DNA of 64,000 bases, taken from contig NZ_JAIVAC010000001.1 of assembly GCF_020171655.1 (NCBI RefSeq), positions 682,001 to 746,000 on the forward strand, given 5' to 3'. Shown piece after piece: positions 1 to 8,442 of this stretch. Both the position numbers and the translations under genes were made by a program. Below the pieces are notes generated by a model. It was not told where the DNA came from and made no database searches. It was given only the letters and a program-made list of their open reading frames with translations. The DNA comes from Exiguobacterium aestuarii (GTDB taxonomy: Bacteria > Bacillota > Bacilli > Exiguobacteriales > Exiguobacteriaceae). Within the stretch, counting starts at the first letter, position 1; the number at the start of each line of letters is the position of its first letter.

Positions 1-2
1 TC

Positions 3-155
3 AAAGCACAAGGCATCAAGAAAGCAGAACTCGATGCGAAGATTGACAAAATGGCAGTCGACGCATTCGAAGACCAATGTACGACGGCAAACCCGAAAAT
101 GCCGCTCGTTGAAGAGTTGAAAGAAATCATGTACGCAGCATACGAAGGCGTATAA
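3..155 (+). CDS. adhE: Bifunctional acetaldehyde/alcohol dehydrogenase AdhE, C-terminal end (partial)
   Basis: Only the last 50 codons are in the window; the gene enters from the left. The visible tail contains DQCTTANPKMPLVEELKEI, which resembles the end of the iron-dependent alcohol dehydrogenase half of AdhE (family ending DQCTGANPRxPLxxELK). Family role: reduction of acetyl-CoA to ethanol with NADH during fermentation, in the cytosol. The identification rests on this short tail; another iron-containing alcohol dehydrogenase is possible. Confidence 0.7.
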   Translation, partial: KAQGIKKAELDAKIDKMAVDAFEDQCTTANPKMPLVEELKEIMYAAYEGV

Positions 156-173
156 GAAATCAAATCAATCAAG

Positions 174-204
174 GTGCCCGTTCGAGAGAGCGGGCACTTT
201 TTTT
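174..204 (+). terminator. Intrinsic terminator after adhE
   Basis: The 7-bp stem GTGCCCG/CGGGCAC (174-180 with 191-197) is followed by a T run, 19 bases after the adhE stop codon. Confidence 0.85.
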
Positions 205-296
205 GAGGAGATAAAAGGTTAGTTAAGAAACGGCACAGGTTACGACATATTTTTTTGGTCGTTCGTTTCGGGTATGATAGAAGTGGAGGCGATACG

Positions 297-1211
297 ATGA
301 AACAAGAGATGACGATTACGACAGCATATGGAACGATTGCAGGAACTTTTCTTTCGCATGAGGAGCCTCGGGCGACCATTGTCATGTTGAGTGGAAGCGG
401 ACCAAGTGACCGTGACGGGAATATGGGTGGCGTCGGCTTTAATACGTACGGAAAATTAGCTGAGGCGCTATACGATCATGGCTATAACGTCTTTCGGTAT
501 GATAAACAAGGAATCGGGAAGTCGGATGGTGACTTCAATAAGGTCGGGTTACATGATTTGATCAACGATGCGATTCTAGTCGTGCGGACGATTCGACAAC
601 TCGCAGATGTGAATCATCTCTATATACTCGGTCATAGTGAAGGGGCAGTCCTTGCGCCAGCTGTACAATTGGAGACGAAATCCGATGGACTCATTTTATT
701 GTCAGGGTTCCATGAGTCATCGAAACAGATGTTTTTATATCAGGCAGATGCCTTAGCAAAGGACGTCGAGCGTGTCAAAGGATTGAAAGGTATGTTTTAC
801 CGGGTGACAGGGGTGGCGAAAAAGGTGAGACAGCGGCAGGATGACTTGCTCGAGCGATCTTTACGCACGAACGTCTCCGCTTTTAAATATAGAGGACAAG
901 TCGTGAACGCAAAATGGATTCGCGAACATGCCTCGTATGACGTACGGGAGCGGTTAGAACATGTCACCGTTCCAGTCCTTGCGATTACAGGGGGACGTGA
1001 CGTACAAGTACCACCGGAGCACGTCTATATGATTCGGACAAAAGGGGAGGTTACGTCCTCTATCATCGATGACATGAATCACCTACTCGTGAAGCGAGAT
1101 TCACCGCATTCTCTTCTGACGCTTCATAAAGAATACCGCGAGGCGATTGATGAACCAATTCATCCAAAACTCGTGCAAGAAGTGGTGGAATGGTTAAGAA
1201 AACAGTCATAA
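297..1211 (+). CDS. Alpha/beta hydrolase
   Basis: A 304-residue soluble protein with the alpha/beta-hydrolase layout. It has a nucleophile elbow GHSEGA (Ser about 114), an acid loop GGRDVQVP and a late catalytic His in DMNHLL. Substrate is unknown; the family includes esterases and acyl-peptide hydrolases. The ATG at 297 was chosen because GGAGG lies 7 bases upstream; an in-frame upstream extension to 255 has no ribosome site. It is monocistronic between two terminators. Confidence 0.8.
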   Translation: MKQEMTITTAYGTIAGTFLSHEEPRATIVMLSGSGPSDRDGNMGGVGFNTYGKLAEALYDHGYNVFRYDKQGIGKSDGDFNKVGLHDLINDAILVVRTIRQLADVNHLYILGHSEGAVLAPAVQLETKSDGLILLSGFHESSKQMFLYQADALAKDVERVKGLKGMFYRVTGVAKKVRQRQDDLLERSLRTNVSAFKYRGQVVNAKWIREHASYDVRERLEHVTVPVLAITGGRDVQVPPEHVYMIRTKGEVTSSIIDDMNHLLVKRDSPHSLLTLHKEYREAIDEPIHPKLVQEVVEWLRKQS

Positions 1212-1220
1212 ACATAAAAA

Positions 1221-1244
1221 ACGGTCATTTTATGACCGTTTTTT
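1221..1244 (+). terminator. Intrinsic terminator after the hydrolase gene
   Basis: Perfect 8-bp stem ACGGTCAT/ATGACCGT with a 3-base loop and a T run. A-rich DNA precedes it, so it may also work in reverse. Confidence 0.85.
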
Positions 1245-1263
1245 ATGTTATAATTGTGACAGA

Positions 1264-1323
1264 TTGAATGTATATGAATGTTTTTGAGTGATTTTAGTTG
1301 TTTTTATAATGAAAACGCTTTAT
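1264..1323 (+). promoter_or_regulatory. fru operon control region: phased repeats, -10 and cre-like site
   Basis: Four GAATG-like pentamers (1266, 1276, 1286 and a weaker one at 1296) repeat every 10 bp, one helical turn apart. They are separated by AT-rich pentamers, as expected for a DeoR-type operator made of direct repeats. A TATAAT -10 box is at 1305-1310. Immediately downstream, 1309-1323 matches the cre consensus WTGNAANCGNWNNCW with one mismatch. Inference: FruR binds the repeats and CcpA binds the cre site. Confidence 0.55.
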
Positions 1324-1346
1324 ATTAGACGTATGGAGGGAACAAG

Positions 1347-2090
1347 ATGTTAACGAAACAACGACATCAGTTGATATTACAACGCTTATCTGAGCAGAAA
1401 GTCGTCAAATTGAAAGAGTTGGTTGATTTGACGGATTCATCCGAGTCGACGATTCGTCGTGATTTGACGGACCTCGAAGCGGAAGGATATCTGGCAAGGG
1501 TGCACGGGGGAGCGACACTCATCGCGACTCCTGACGAAGAACCGACATTTGAAGAGAAACGAGATCGTTTCGTCGATGAAAAAGTTGCGATTGCACGGAA
1601 GGCCGCAACATTCATTGAAGATGGGATGTCGATCTATTTAGATGCCGGGACAACGACTCAAGCGATGGTACCGTTTTTAGAAGGAAAGAAAATTGTCGTC
1701 GTCACGAACAGTCTACCGATAGCGAATGAATTATTTGATCTTGATATTAAGACGTTTGTGATAGGCGGAGAATTGAAACGGTCGACTCAAGCGCTCGTCG
1801 GATACAATGCACGCGAGAGCATGATGAATTATCGAGTTGACCTCGCTTTCCTCGGAATGAACGGAATCGACCTTGACGCAGGCTACACGACACCGGACCC
1901 AGAAGAAGCGCTTGTCAAAAAGACGGCAATTGAATTGGCACAGACGTCATACGTGCTCGCGGACGCATCGAAAATCGGGAAACGAACGTTCAGCCGAGTC
2001 GCCACGTTAGACGCTGCGCAATTGATCACATCAAGCGATGCATCAATGAGTTCCATCCAAACAATAACAAAGGTGGTGAATGCGAAATGA
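1347..2090 (+). CDS. fruR: DeoR-family fructose operon repressor FruR
   Basis: A 247-residue regulator. The N-terminal DeoR winged helix-turn-helix (residues 1-57) includes SSESTIRRDLTDLEAEG. A DeoR sensor domain follows (about 70-230) with the DAGTTT motif that binds phosphosugars in this family. AGGGA precedes the ATG. Its stop overlaps the fruK start (ATGA), giving translational coupling. Role inferred from the operon: represses fruRKA until fructose 1-phosphate appears. Paralogues for other sugars exist, but the adjacent fruK and fruA settle the assignment. Confidence 0.9.
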   Translation: MLTKQRHQLILQRLSEQKVVKLKELVDLTDSSESTIRRDLTDLEAEGYLARVHGGATLIATPDEEPTFEEKRDRFVDEKVAIARKAATFIEDGMSIYLDAGTTTQAMVPFLEGKKIVVVTNSLPIANELFDLDIKTFVIGGELKRSTQALVGYNARESMMNYRVDLAFLGMNGIDLDAGYTTPDPEEALVKKTAIELAQTSYVLADASKIGKRTFSRVATLDAAQLITSSDASMSSIQTITKVVNAK

Positions 2091-3016
2091 TTTACACGTT
2101 AACACTCAACCCTTCTATTGATTACTATGTGACATTACCAGAAGTAAATTTAGGAGAAGTGAACCGAATCGAAGAAACGACCGAACGAGCAGGTGGAAAA
2201 GGGATCAACGTTTCGATCGTGCTTCGAGAATATGAAAAAGAAACGAAAGCGCTTGGCTTTATCGGTGGAACGACAGGTGATTTCATCAAAAAGTCGCTAG
2301 TCGACCATGGCGTGCACACGGATTTTGTTGAAGTAAACGGAAATACTCGAATCAACGTCAAAATTCGTGCAAAAGAAGAGACCGAATTGAACGCGAGCGG
2401 ACCGAACATCACGGATGGTGAACTCGAACAATTGAAAGCCAAGTTCGACCAAGTCGATGAAGGTGACATCGTCGTTCTTGCGGGAAGTATCCCAAGTAAT
2501 TTACCGGACTCATTGTACCGGACAATCGCTGAATCGATTCGCGAAAAAGGTGCCGACTTCGTCGTCGATACGACGAAAGACGCCATGCTTGAAGTCCTTT
2601 CGCTCGAACCGTTGATGATCAAACCGAACCATCACGAGTTAGGCGAACTGTTCGATACAGAGATCGAGACGTTCGAGGACGCCCTTCCTTATGCGGAGCA
2701 ACTCGTCGAACGTGGCGCGAAAAACGTCATCATTTCATTTGCAGGCGATGGAGCGCTACTCGTCAATAAGGACGGTGCGGTCACGGCAAACACACCGGTA
2801 GGAAAACTCGTCAACTCAGTCGGTGCCGGAGACTCACTCGTTGCCGGATTTGTCGCAAACGTCAAAGAAAAAGGCGAACAGGAGGCGTTCCGCTACGCTG
2901 TCACAACAGGTAGTGCGTCCGCATATACGTTTGGTCTTTGTTCAAAAGAAGATATTGATCGATTGATCGATCAAGTACAACTCACACCACTTAAACGAAT
3001 GGAGGAAACAACATGA
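2087..3016 (+). CDS. fruK: 1-phosphofructokinase FruK
   Basis: A 309-residue PfkB-family kinase that phosphorylates fructose 1-phosphate to fructose 1,6-bisphosphate with ATP in the cytosol. Visible signatures are the N-terminal substrate-binding pattern TLNPSIDYY, the first PfkB signature region GGKGINVS, and the second signature NSVGAGDSLVAGF with the catalytic Asp. Length is typical. It overlaps fruR upstream and fruA downstream by four bases, so the three genes form one translationally coupled operon. Confidence 0.92.
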   Translation: MIYTLTLNPSIDYYVTLPEVNLGEVNRIEETTERAGGKGINVSIVLREYEKETKALGFIGGTTGDFIKKSLVDHGVHTDFVEVNGNTRINVKIRAKEETELNASGPNITDGELEQLKAKFDQVDEGDIVVLAGSIPSNLPDSLYRTIAESIREKGADFVVDTTKDAMLEVLSLEPLMIKPNHHELGELFDTEIETFEDALPYAEQLVERGAKNVIISFAGDGALLVNKDGAVTANTPVGKLVNSVGAGDSLVAGFVANVKEKGEQEAFRYAVTTGSASAYTFGLCSKEDIDRLIDQVQLTPLKRMEETT

Positions 3017-4920
3017 AAATCACGGACTTGCTTCAACGCGATACGATTCAATTGAATCTTCGTGCTAGCTCTAAGCGTGAGGTCATCGAAGAACTCGTCG
3101 ATGTCCTCGACCGTGCCGGCAAACTATCTGATCGCGATGGATATCGTGACGCCATCTTAAAACGTGAAAGCGAGAGCACGACTGGACTCGGAGAAGGGAT
3201 TGCCATCCCTCACGCGAAAACGAGTGCTGTCCAAACACCAGCAATCGCCTTCGGACGCTCAGAAGGAGTCGATTACAAAGCGTTGGACGGTCAACCAAGC
3301 CGACTCTTCTTCATGATTGCGGCAGGGGAGAACGCGAATAACGAACACCTTGAAACGCTCTCTAAATTATCGGTTTACTTGATGGACCCAGCATTCCAAG
3401 AGCGCCTCTATGCAGCGACTTCTGAAAGCGATGTCATCCGTGCCATCGAGGAGAAGGAAGCGGCTGAAGAGAAGCCAGAAGTCGTCAAACCGACGAATGA
3501 AGATGCACCGTTCATCTTAGCGGTCACGGCTTGTCCGACAGGAATCGCCCATACGTATATGGCGGCGGACAGCTTGAAACAAAAAGCGGAAGCGATGGGT
3601 GTCGATATTAAAGTCGAAACGAACGGTTCTACTGGAGTGAAGAACGAGCTTACACGGGCAGACATTGATCGTGCGACAGCCATCATCGTCGCAGCGGATA
3701 AAGCCGTGGAAATGGATCGCTTCGCTGGAAAACGCGTCATCGAAGTACCGGTCGCACAAGGAATCCGGAAACCGGAAGAACTCATCAATCGTGCCGTCAA
3801 TCAAGACGCGCCGGTATATGAAGCTTCCAAAACGTCTGGCGCACCGAAAGAACAACGTACAGGTGTCTATAAGCACTTGATGAGCGGTGTATCTGCGATG
3901 CTACCACTTGTCGTCGCAGGTGGTCTCTTGATCGCAATCAGTTTCTTCTGGGGCATCAACTCTGCTAACCCGGATGATCCATCTTACAATGAATTCGCAG
4001 CACAGTTGATGACAATCGGTGGAGCTGCATTCGGCTTCCTCGTTCCGATTCTTGCAGGTTTCATCGCGATGTCGATTGCCGATCGACCAGGTCTCGCACC
4101 AGGTCTCGTCGCAGGGGTACTCGCAAGCCAAGGGAACGCAGGATTCCTCGGTGGCCTCATTGCCGGTTTCTTGGCAGGTTACGTTGTCCTCTTCTTGAAA
4201 AAGGCACTCGCGAAATTGCCTGCTTCACTTGAAGGAATCAAGCCAGTTCTTCTGTATCCGTTACTCGGATCGTTTATCTCGGGTATGATCATGTTGCTTG
4301 TCGTCAATGAACCGATCGCAGCACTTATGACATGGTTGATGGATACGTTGAACAGCATGAGTGGCGCGAATGCGATCCTTCTCGGTGTCATCGTCGGTGG
4401 TATGATGGCAGTCGATATGGGTGGTCCGATCAACAAGACAGCATACGTGTTCGGTACGGCAGCTCTCACAGCAGGAAACCAAGAAGTCATGGCAGCTGTC
4501 ATGGCGGGTGGAATGGTACCACCAATCCTTGTCGCACTTGCATCAACCGTATTTGCTCGTCAGAAATTCTCGAAACAAGAGCGTGAAGCTGGTAAGACTG
4601 CGTACATCATGGGTGCTTCATTCATCACCGAAGCGGCCATTCCGTTCGCTGCTGCGGACCCGATTCGCGTCCTACCATCTGCCATCCTCGGTTCTGCAAT
4701 CGCAGGTGGATTGTCAGCATTCTTCGCGATTCAATTACCGGCCCCGCATGGTGGAATCTTCGTCTTCCCACTTCTTGAAGGTGCTGGAAATGTCGCGATG
4801 AGTATGGGACTCTATGCCGTTGCCATCTTGACAGGTGCCCTCGTCGGTGCATTGCTCCTTTCATTCTTGAAGAAGCCGTTGACGACATCTGCACCAGTGC
4901 AATCAAAAGAAGTCGCATAA
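3013..4920 (+). CDS. fruA: PTS fructose-specific transporter EIIABC
   Basis: A 635-residue fused permease. The EIIA domain is at about 1-145, with phospho-His 67 in GIAIPHAKT. The EIIB domain is at about 165-265, with phospho-Cys 174 in TACPTGIAHT. The membrane EIIC domain fills about 285-620 with many hydrophobic helices. It imports fructose and releases fructose 1-phosphate for FruK. The A-B-C order matches fructose permeases of Firmicutes. It is the last gene of the operon and a terminator follows directly. Confidence 0.93.
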   Translation: MKITDLLQRDTIQLNLRASSKREVIEELVDVLDRAGKLSDRDGYRDAILKRESESTTGLGEGIAIPHAKTSAVQTPAIAFGRSEGVDYKALDGQPSRLFFMIAAGENANNEHLETLSKLSVYLMDPAFQERLYAATSESDVIRAIEEKEAAEEKPEVVKPTNEDAPFILAVTACPTGIAHTYMAADSLKQKAEAMGVDIKVETNGSTGVKNELTRADIDRATAIIVAADKAVEMDRFAGKRVIEVPVAQGIRKPEELINRAVNQDAPVYEASKTSGAPKEQRTGVYKHLMSGVSAMLPLVVAGGLLIAISFFWGINSANPDDPSYNEFAAQLMTIGGAAFGFLVPILAGFIAMSIADRPGLAPGLVAGVLASQGNAGFLGGLIAGFLAGYVVLFLKKALAKLPASLEGIKPVLLYPLLGSFISGMIMLLVVNEPIAALMTWLMDTLNSMSGANAILLGVIVGGMMAVDMGGPINKTAYVFGTAALTAGNQEVMAAVMAGGMVPPILVALASTVFARQKFSKQEREAGKTAYIMGASFITEAAIPFAAADPIRVLPSAILGSAIAGGLSAFFAIQLPAPHGGIFVFPLLEGAGNVAMSMGLYAVAILTGALVGALLLSFLKKPLTTSAPVQSKEVA

Positions 4921-4926
4921 ACCGAG

Positions 4927-4964
4927 AGAGTCGTTGCCTCAGTAGAGGTGGCGGCTCTTTTTTT
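4927..4964 (+). terminator. Terminator of the fru operon
   Basis: A 14-bp imperfect stem with G-T pairs (4927-4940 with 4945-4958), a four-base loop and a T run. Confidence 0.8.
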
Positions 4965-5061
4965 GTGGTAGAAGAACGATGAAAATTCACATAATCTCGG
5001 ATTGCAAGTTGGGGATTTGTGGTAAACTATTTGTAAAGCTTCGGGTTAGGAGGGGGTCACA

Positions 5062-5583
5062 TTGGACATTCGAGTCGCCAAACCAGATGATGTGTATGGG
5101 ATTGCGAGAGTGCGTGTGAACGGATGGCGTACGACCTATCGGGGGATCGTACCGACTGAGTATTTATTGAAAGTTTCGTCCGGTTCCATCGAATGGGCAG
5201 AACGGTTGCGGACAGCGCTTCGTCGACAGGAAGTCGCAGGCTTTGTGGCGATCGTGGATGATGAGATTGTGGGCTTCGTCCTTTACGGAGAAGAGCGTAC
5301 GGGTGAGTATCCAGACCATACGAACGAAGTGTATGCCATTTATATTTTGGAAAATCATCAAGGGAACGGAATCGGGTCCGCTCTCCTTGAACATGCCGTT
5401 CAATCGATGTGCGAGGCGGGACTTTTGATTTGGGCGCTTGAGATGAATCCATTCCGCACATTTTATGAGCGGAAACAAGGGCAGGTCATCGACCAAAAGG
5501 ATCGGGAATTTGGTGAATTGTTACTCCGTGAAGTGGCGTACGGTTGGGAAACGACCCGTCATGATTCGATTATGGGTGCCTAA
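5062..5583 (+). CDS. GNAT-family N-acetyltransferase
   Basis: A 173-residue protein with GNAT motif A in the form NHQGNGIGSALLEHA (acetyl-CoA pyrophosphate loop Q-G-N-G-I-G). The N-terminal pattern IRVAKPDDVYGIARVRVNGW is common in small Bacillales acetyltransferases. The start is TTG at 5062, supported by AGGAGGGG 6 bases upstream. Substrate unknown. It is monocistronic with its own terminator. Confidence 0.85.
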   Translation: MDIRVAKPDDVYGIARVRVNGWRTTYRGIVPTEYLLKVSSGSIEWAERLRTALRRQEVAGFVAIVDDEIVGFVLYGEERTGEYPDHTNEVYAIYILENHQGNGIGSALLEHAVQSMCEAGLLIWALEMNPFRTFYERKQGQVIDQKDREFGELLLREVAYGWETTRHDSIMGA

Positions 5584-5590
5584 GCTTAGT

Positions 5591-5620
5591 GACTGTAGGA
5601 ATGTTCTACGGTCTTTTTTT
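5591..5620 (+). terminator. Terminator after the acetyltransferase
   Basis: Stem GACTGTAG/CTACGGTC (one G-T pair) followed by eight T. Confidence 0.75.
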
Positions 5621-5655
5621 GTGCCGATTGGAGCTTTTTTCTTTGACGATGAAGT

Positions 5656-6402
5656 CTACTTTTTAGCAACAATCGTGAACTCCCATGGTATATTTTCACC
5701 GTTCCACCCTCTATGCTCATCTAACTGTTGCAATGTGAATCCTACTGAAATCACTGAATTGATGATGTCACTCAATGTATGGTGACTTAAACATACAGAT
5801 GGGAAGTCATGTTGTTCATCTGGAGAAAAAAATTGCCTATAGGAAATGTCGTCTTGAAAAGGTTCGCGGTTAAAATACTTAGGGATGTAGACGAATTCAG
5901 GAGTGATGCATGTTTTTATCGGGTGATAGTCACTTAAGATGAGTTTACCGCCAACCTTCAAGATGGAATACAAAACATCCATCAATTGAGCGAGGTCGTC
6001 GAAGTAATGTAAGATTCCTCCCTCTAAATAGAGAAGGTCGAAATGATGTTGATACTTTTTCATATCGAGATCAAGAATATCACCAACGATGTATTCAATC
6101 GTAGTGTTGGTACAATCTGCTAATTGTAAAGCGTACCGTTTATTTTCCTCTGACAGGTCGAATATCGTCACCTCTGCCCCTAGGATAGAGAGCGGTACGG
6201 CTTTTCTTCCATTGGAACCACAGATGTTTGCGATGTTCAGTCCTTCGACGTTATGAAAATACTCGCTGTGTTTCTTCAAGCTGGCCCGAGGGTCTCTCAA
6301 AATCTCGATTGATTTTTCAGATGGAGTCCCGTCTCGTTTACACCAAAATTCATAGGCGCGATATTCCCAAGCCTGCTTGTTCATGTGACTTTGTTTATTC
6401 AT
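5656..6402 (-). CDS. Class I SAM-dependent methyltransferase
   Basis: A 248-residue protein. The SAM-binding motif I is LNIANICGSNGRKAV, followed by the acidic strand VTIFDLS that normally contacts the ribose. A motif IV-like DLLYLEGGILHYF and the post-motif LKVGGKLILSDYHP complete the Rossmann methyltransferase pattern. Substrate unknown. The ATG at 6402 is preferred because AAGGGAG lies 8 bases upstream; the frame is open further upstream without a ribosome site. It is transcribed against its neighbours. Confidence 0.82.
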   Translation of the reverse strand: MNKQSHMNKQAWEYRAYEFWCKRDGTPSEKSIEILRDPRASLKKHSEYFHNVEGLNIANICGSNGRKAVPLSILGAEVTIFDLSEENKRYALQLADCTNTTIEYIVGDILDLDMKKYQHHFDLLYLEGGILHYFDDLAQLMDVLYSILKVGGKLILSDYHPIKTCITPEFVYIPKYFNREPFQDDISYRQFFSPDEQHDFPSVCLSHHTLSDIINSVISVGFTLQQLDEHRGWNGENIPWEFTIVAKK

Positions 6403-6574
6403 AGCGATCTCCCTTTCTTTTCCCTCGTATCGATTCGTCGAGCAAGCTACCAAACAATTTTAGCACTATAATGGAATTATCTATAATAATTTTACATTGA
6501 TATATTGTCAATAAAGCTATGTCTAGTAAGGACAAATCTGGATAAATTAAAATGTAAAAGTGAGGTTACGGAGA

Positions 6575-7027
6575 ATGATTAAAGGAATTTACGAGGCCCA
6601 CTTGCCGGTGAGTGATCTAACTGAATCAATTCGATTCTATGAGAAACTAGGTTTAGAGTTGGCATTCCAAAATGAGAAAGTGGCCTTCCTTTGGATTATG
6701 AAAGGGGAGAGCTGGATCGGGTTATGGAAATCTGGTCAAGTCAATTTACCGTATCATCCATCAATCCGCCACATCGCTTTTCGAATAGAGGAGCAAGATT
6801 TAAAATCGATCAAAGCGTGGCTTGAAAATCGGGGAATTGAAATTCGCACTGCCTTTAAGATGACACCGGAACAGCAACCTTTAGTTCTTCCGAATGCCCC
6901 ATTTGAACATGCGGCCATTTACTTTGATGACCCGGACGGAAATTCGATTGAACTCATCACGTATATTGGAGCGAACGCAGAAGAAATGACTAGCGTGATC
7001 CCATACAAAGATTGGATTGGGAAATAA
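6575..7027 (+). CDS. VOC-family (glyoxalase/bleomycin-resistance fold) protein
   Basis: A 150-residue protein with the paired beta-alpha-beta-beta-beta modules of the VOC superfamily. One end has YEAHLPVSDLTESIRFYEKL and the other YFDDPDGNSIEL, carrying the metal-ligand Glu position. The specific reaction (glyoxalase, dioxygenase or drug binding) cannot be told. The ATG at 6575 is preferred over an upstream GTG at 6560 that overlaps the ribosome site. A second VOC gene follows 38 bases downstream. Confidence 0.82.
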   Translation: MIKGIYEAHLPVSDLTESIRFYEKLGLELAFQNEKVAFLWIMKGESWIGLWKSGQVNLPYHPSIRHIAFRIEEQDLKSIKAWLENRGIEIRTAFKMTPEQQPLVLPNAPFEHAAIYFDDPDGNSIELITYIGANAEEMTSVIPYKDWIGK

Positions 7028-7065
7028 CGAGTCTACATAAATGATTCGAACAAAGGAGAGAACAT

Positions 7066-7668
7066 ATGTTATTTCATTTTCATGTATGGACACCACACGT
7101 CGAAGAAACTGAGAAATTCTATGCGGGTCTAGGATTTCAAGTGACCCAACGAATCGGTAAAAAGGATGGAGAGTTTAAGTCATTTGATCCACCACTCAAT
7201 TGGGATGATTTTAGGGGGCAATCCATTCGTTTTAGAATCATTGAAATGAAACGGGGAGCGACGAATATCACATTTGGTTACGGGAAGAAAGTGATGTTTG
7301 ATCATATTGGTTTTTTAGTATCAGAAGAGGAAAAAGTGAATGTGTTAGAACGAGCAGAGCAAATAGGATTGACGGTTCAATCAAATGAACGAAGAACGTT
7401 CATCCATACACCTTACGGATTTCGAATCGAGCTGCAACAGCATTTAGATGCTGTTCAATCACGTTCTGAGAATCGTATTCATCGATTGAATATGGAAACA
7501 AAAACGGCAGGTCTTGAAGAGGTATTGCAACAATTATTCAATTGTCCTGTCTCGCAAATCGTTGTAACTGAATCGGATCACACACAGTTAACGCATGTAA
7601 ACCTGATGAGTGATTGTGCAATCAGTTCAACTGATCCGAACGGTATTCAAATCATCCTCTCAGAATGA
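7066..7668 (+). CDS. VOC-family protein, second copy in tandem
   Basis: A 200-residue VOC-like protein with FHFHVWTPHVEETEKFYAGL at the start and IHTPYGFRIELQQH at the end of the first domain pair. The extra C-terminal 60 residues have no clear motif. AAAGGAGAG precedes the ATG. It lies 38 bases after another VOC gene and probably shares its transcript. The two proteins differ in sequence, so this is not a recent duplication. Substrate unknown. Confidence 0.75.
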   Translation: MLFHFHVWTPHVEETEKFYAGLGFQVTQRIGKKDGEFKSFDPPLNWDDFRGQSIRFRIIEMKRGATNITFGYGKKVMFDHIGFLVSEEEKVNVLERAEQIGLTVQSNERRTFIHTPYGFRIELQQHLDAVQSRSENRIHRLNMETKTAGLEEVLQQLFNCPVSQIVVTESDHTQLTHVNLMSDCAISSTDPNGIQIILSE

Positions 7669-7700
7669 TTAATAGATGAAAATTTTAAAGGGCAGAGAGA

Positions 7701-8360
7701 ATGATACATTTTGATCAAGAAATCCAAAAGATACAAACTATGGCACAATCGCCAAAGAAGCTGTACCTTGCAATCCGTGCCGCCAGAGAATTAGTCCGAG
7801 AGTACCCAGACGAATTCATCGCCTGGACGACTCTCATTAGTGCTGAAATGGATACGTCGGAAGAAGACTATGAGAGTGCCTCCAAACACTTATTCGAAGC
7901 ATTTGATAAGTTTCCGGAGCATTCGATTTTCTTCGCCCTCGGCATATACCTTGAGTCAACTTTCGTCTATCCAGTATATGACGAAACAAAGATCGAAGAG
8001 ATCAAGTCGATGCTGAATAAAATGGATGCTAAGTCAAAAGGGATCCTCTACTATTCAATGGCCAAACTACATGAATTTGAATATCCAGAACAGTATGAAT
8101 CGTATCTATTAAAGGCGATAGCGGAGTACCCAGAATTTCCTCGTTACTATCTTTGTCTTGGACGGTACTATATCTCAAACGAGAGTATTGAAAAGGGAAA
8201 GCAGTATGTAAGAGAAGGTTTGCTAAGAGTAAAAGAGTGTTTCAATGAAGCATCACTCCCAGACTATGAAATTTCTCTATATTCGTTCATTGATGAAGAA
8301 ATCGGTGGACTTTATATGTTCGATGAGTTTTACAAGGAATATAAAGAAATGTCCTTATGA
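7701..8360 (+). CDS. TPR-like helical protein of unknown function
   Basis: A 219-residue, mostly helical soluble protein. Repeated helix pairs such as AARELVREYPDEFIAWTTLI and LLKAIAEYPEFPRYYLCLGR have the spacing of tetratricopeptide-like repeats. GGGCAGAGAG precedes the ATG. It sits between the VOC pair and the UMP-kinase-like gene on the same strand. Function unknown; protein-protein contact is the usual role of the fold. Confidence 0.65.
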   Translation: MIHFDQEIQKIQTMAQSPKKLYLAIRAARELVREYPDEFIAWTTLISAEMDTSEEDYESASKHLFEAFDKFPEHSIFFALGIYLESTFVYPVYDETKIEEIKSMLNKMDAKSKGILYYSMAKLHEFEYPEQYESYLLKAIAEYPEFPRYYLCLGRYYISNESIEKGKQYVREGLLRVKECFNEASLPDYEISLYSFIDEEIGGLYMFDEFYKEYKEMSL

Positions 8361-8442
8361 ATCAATTAAAAATAGTGTTGTTCCATTATATAAACTCTTC
8401 TATACTGAATTGAACAAAAAATTCCAAATGAAGGGTTGGGGA

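Noticed and set aside
8245-8442. In-frame extension of the UMP-kinase-like gene upstream
   Set aside because: It overlaps the end of the TPR-like gene in another frame, has no PyrH similarity and has no ribosome site.
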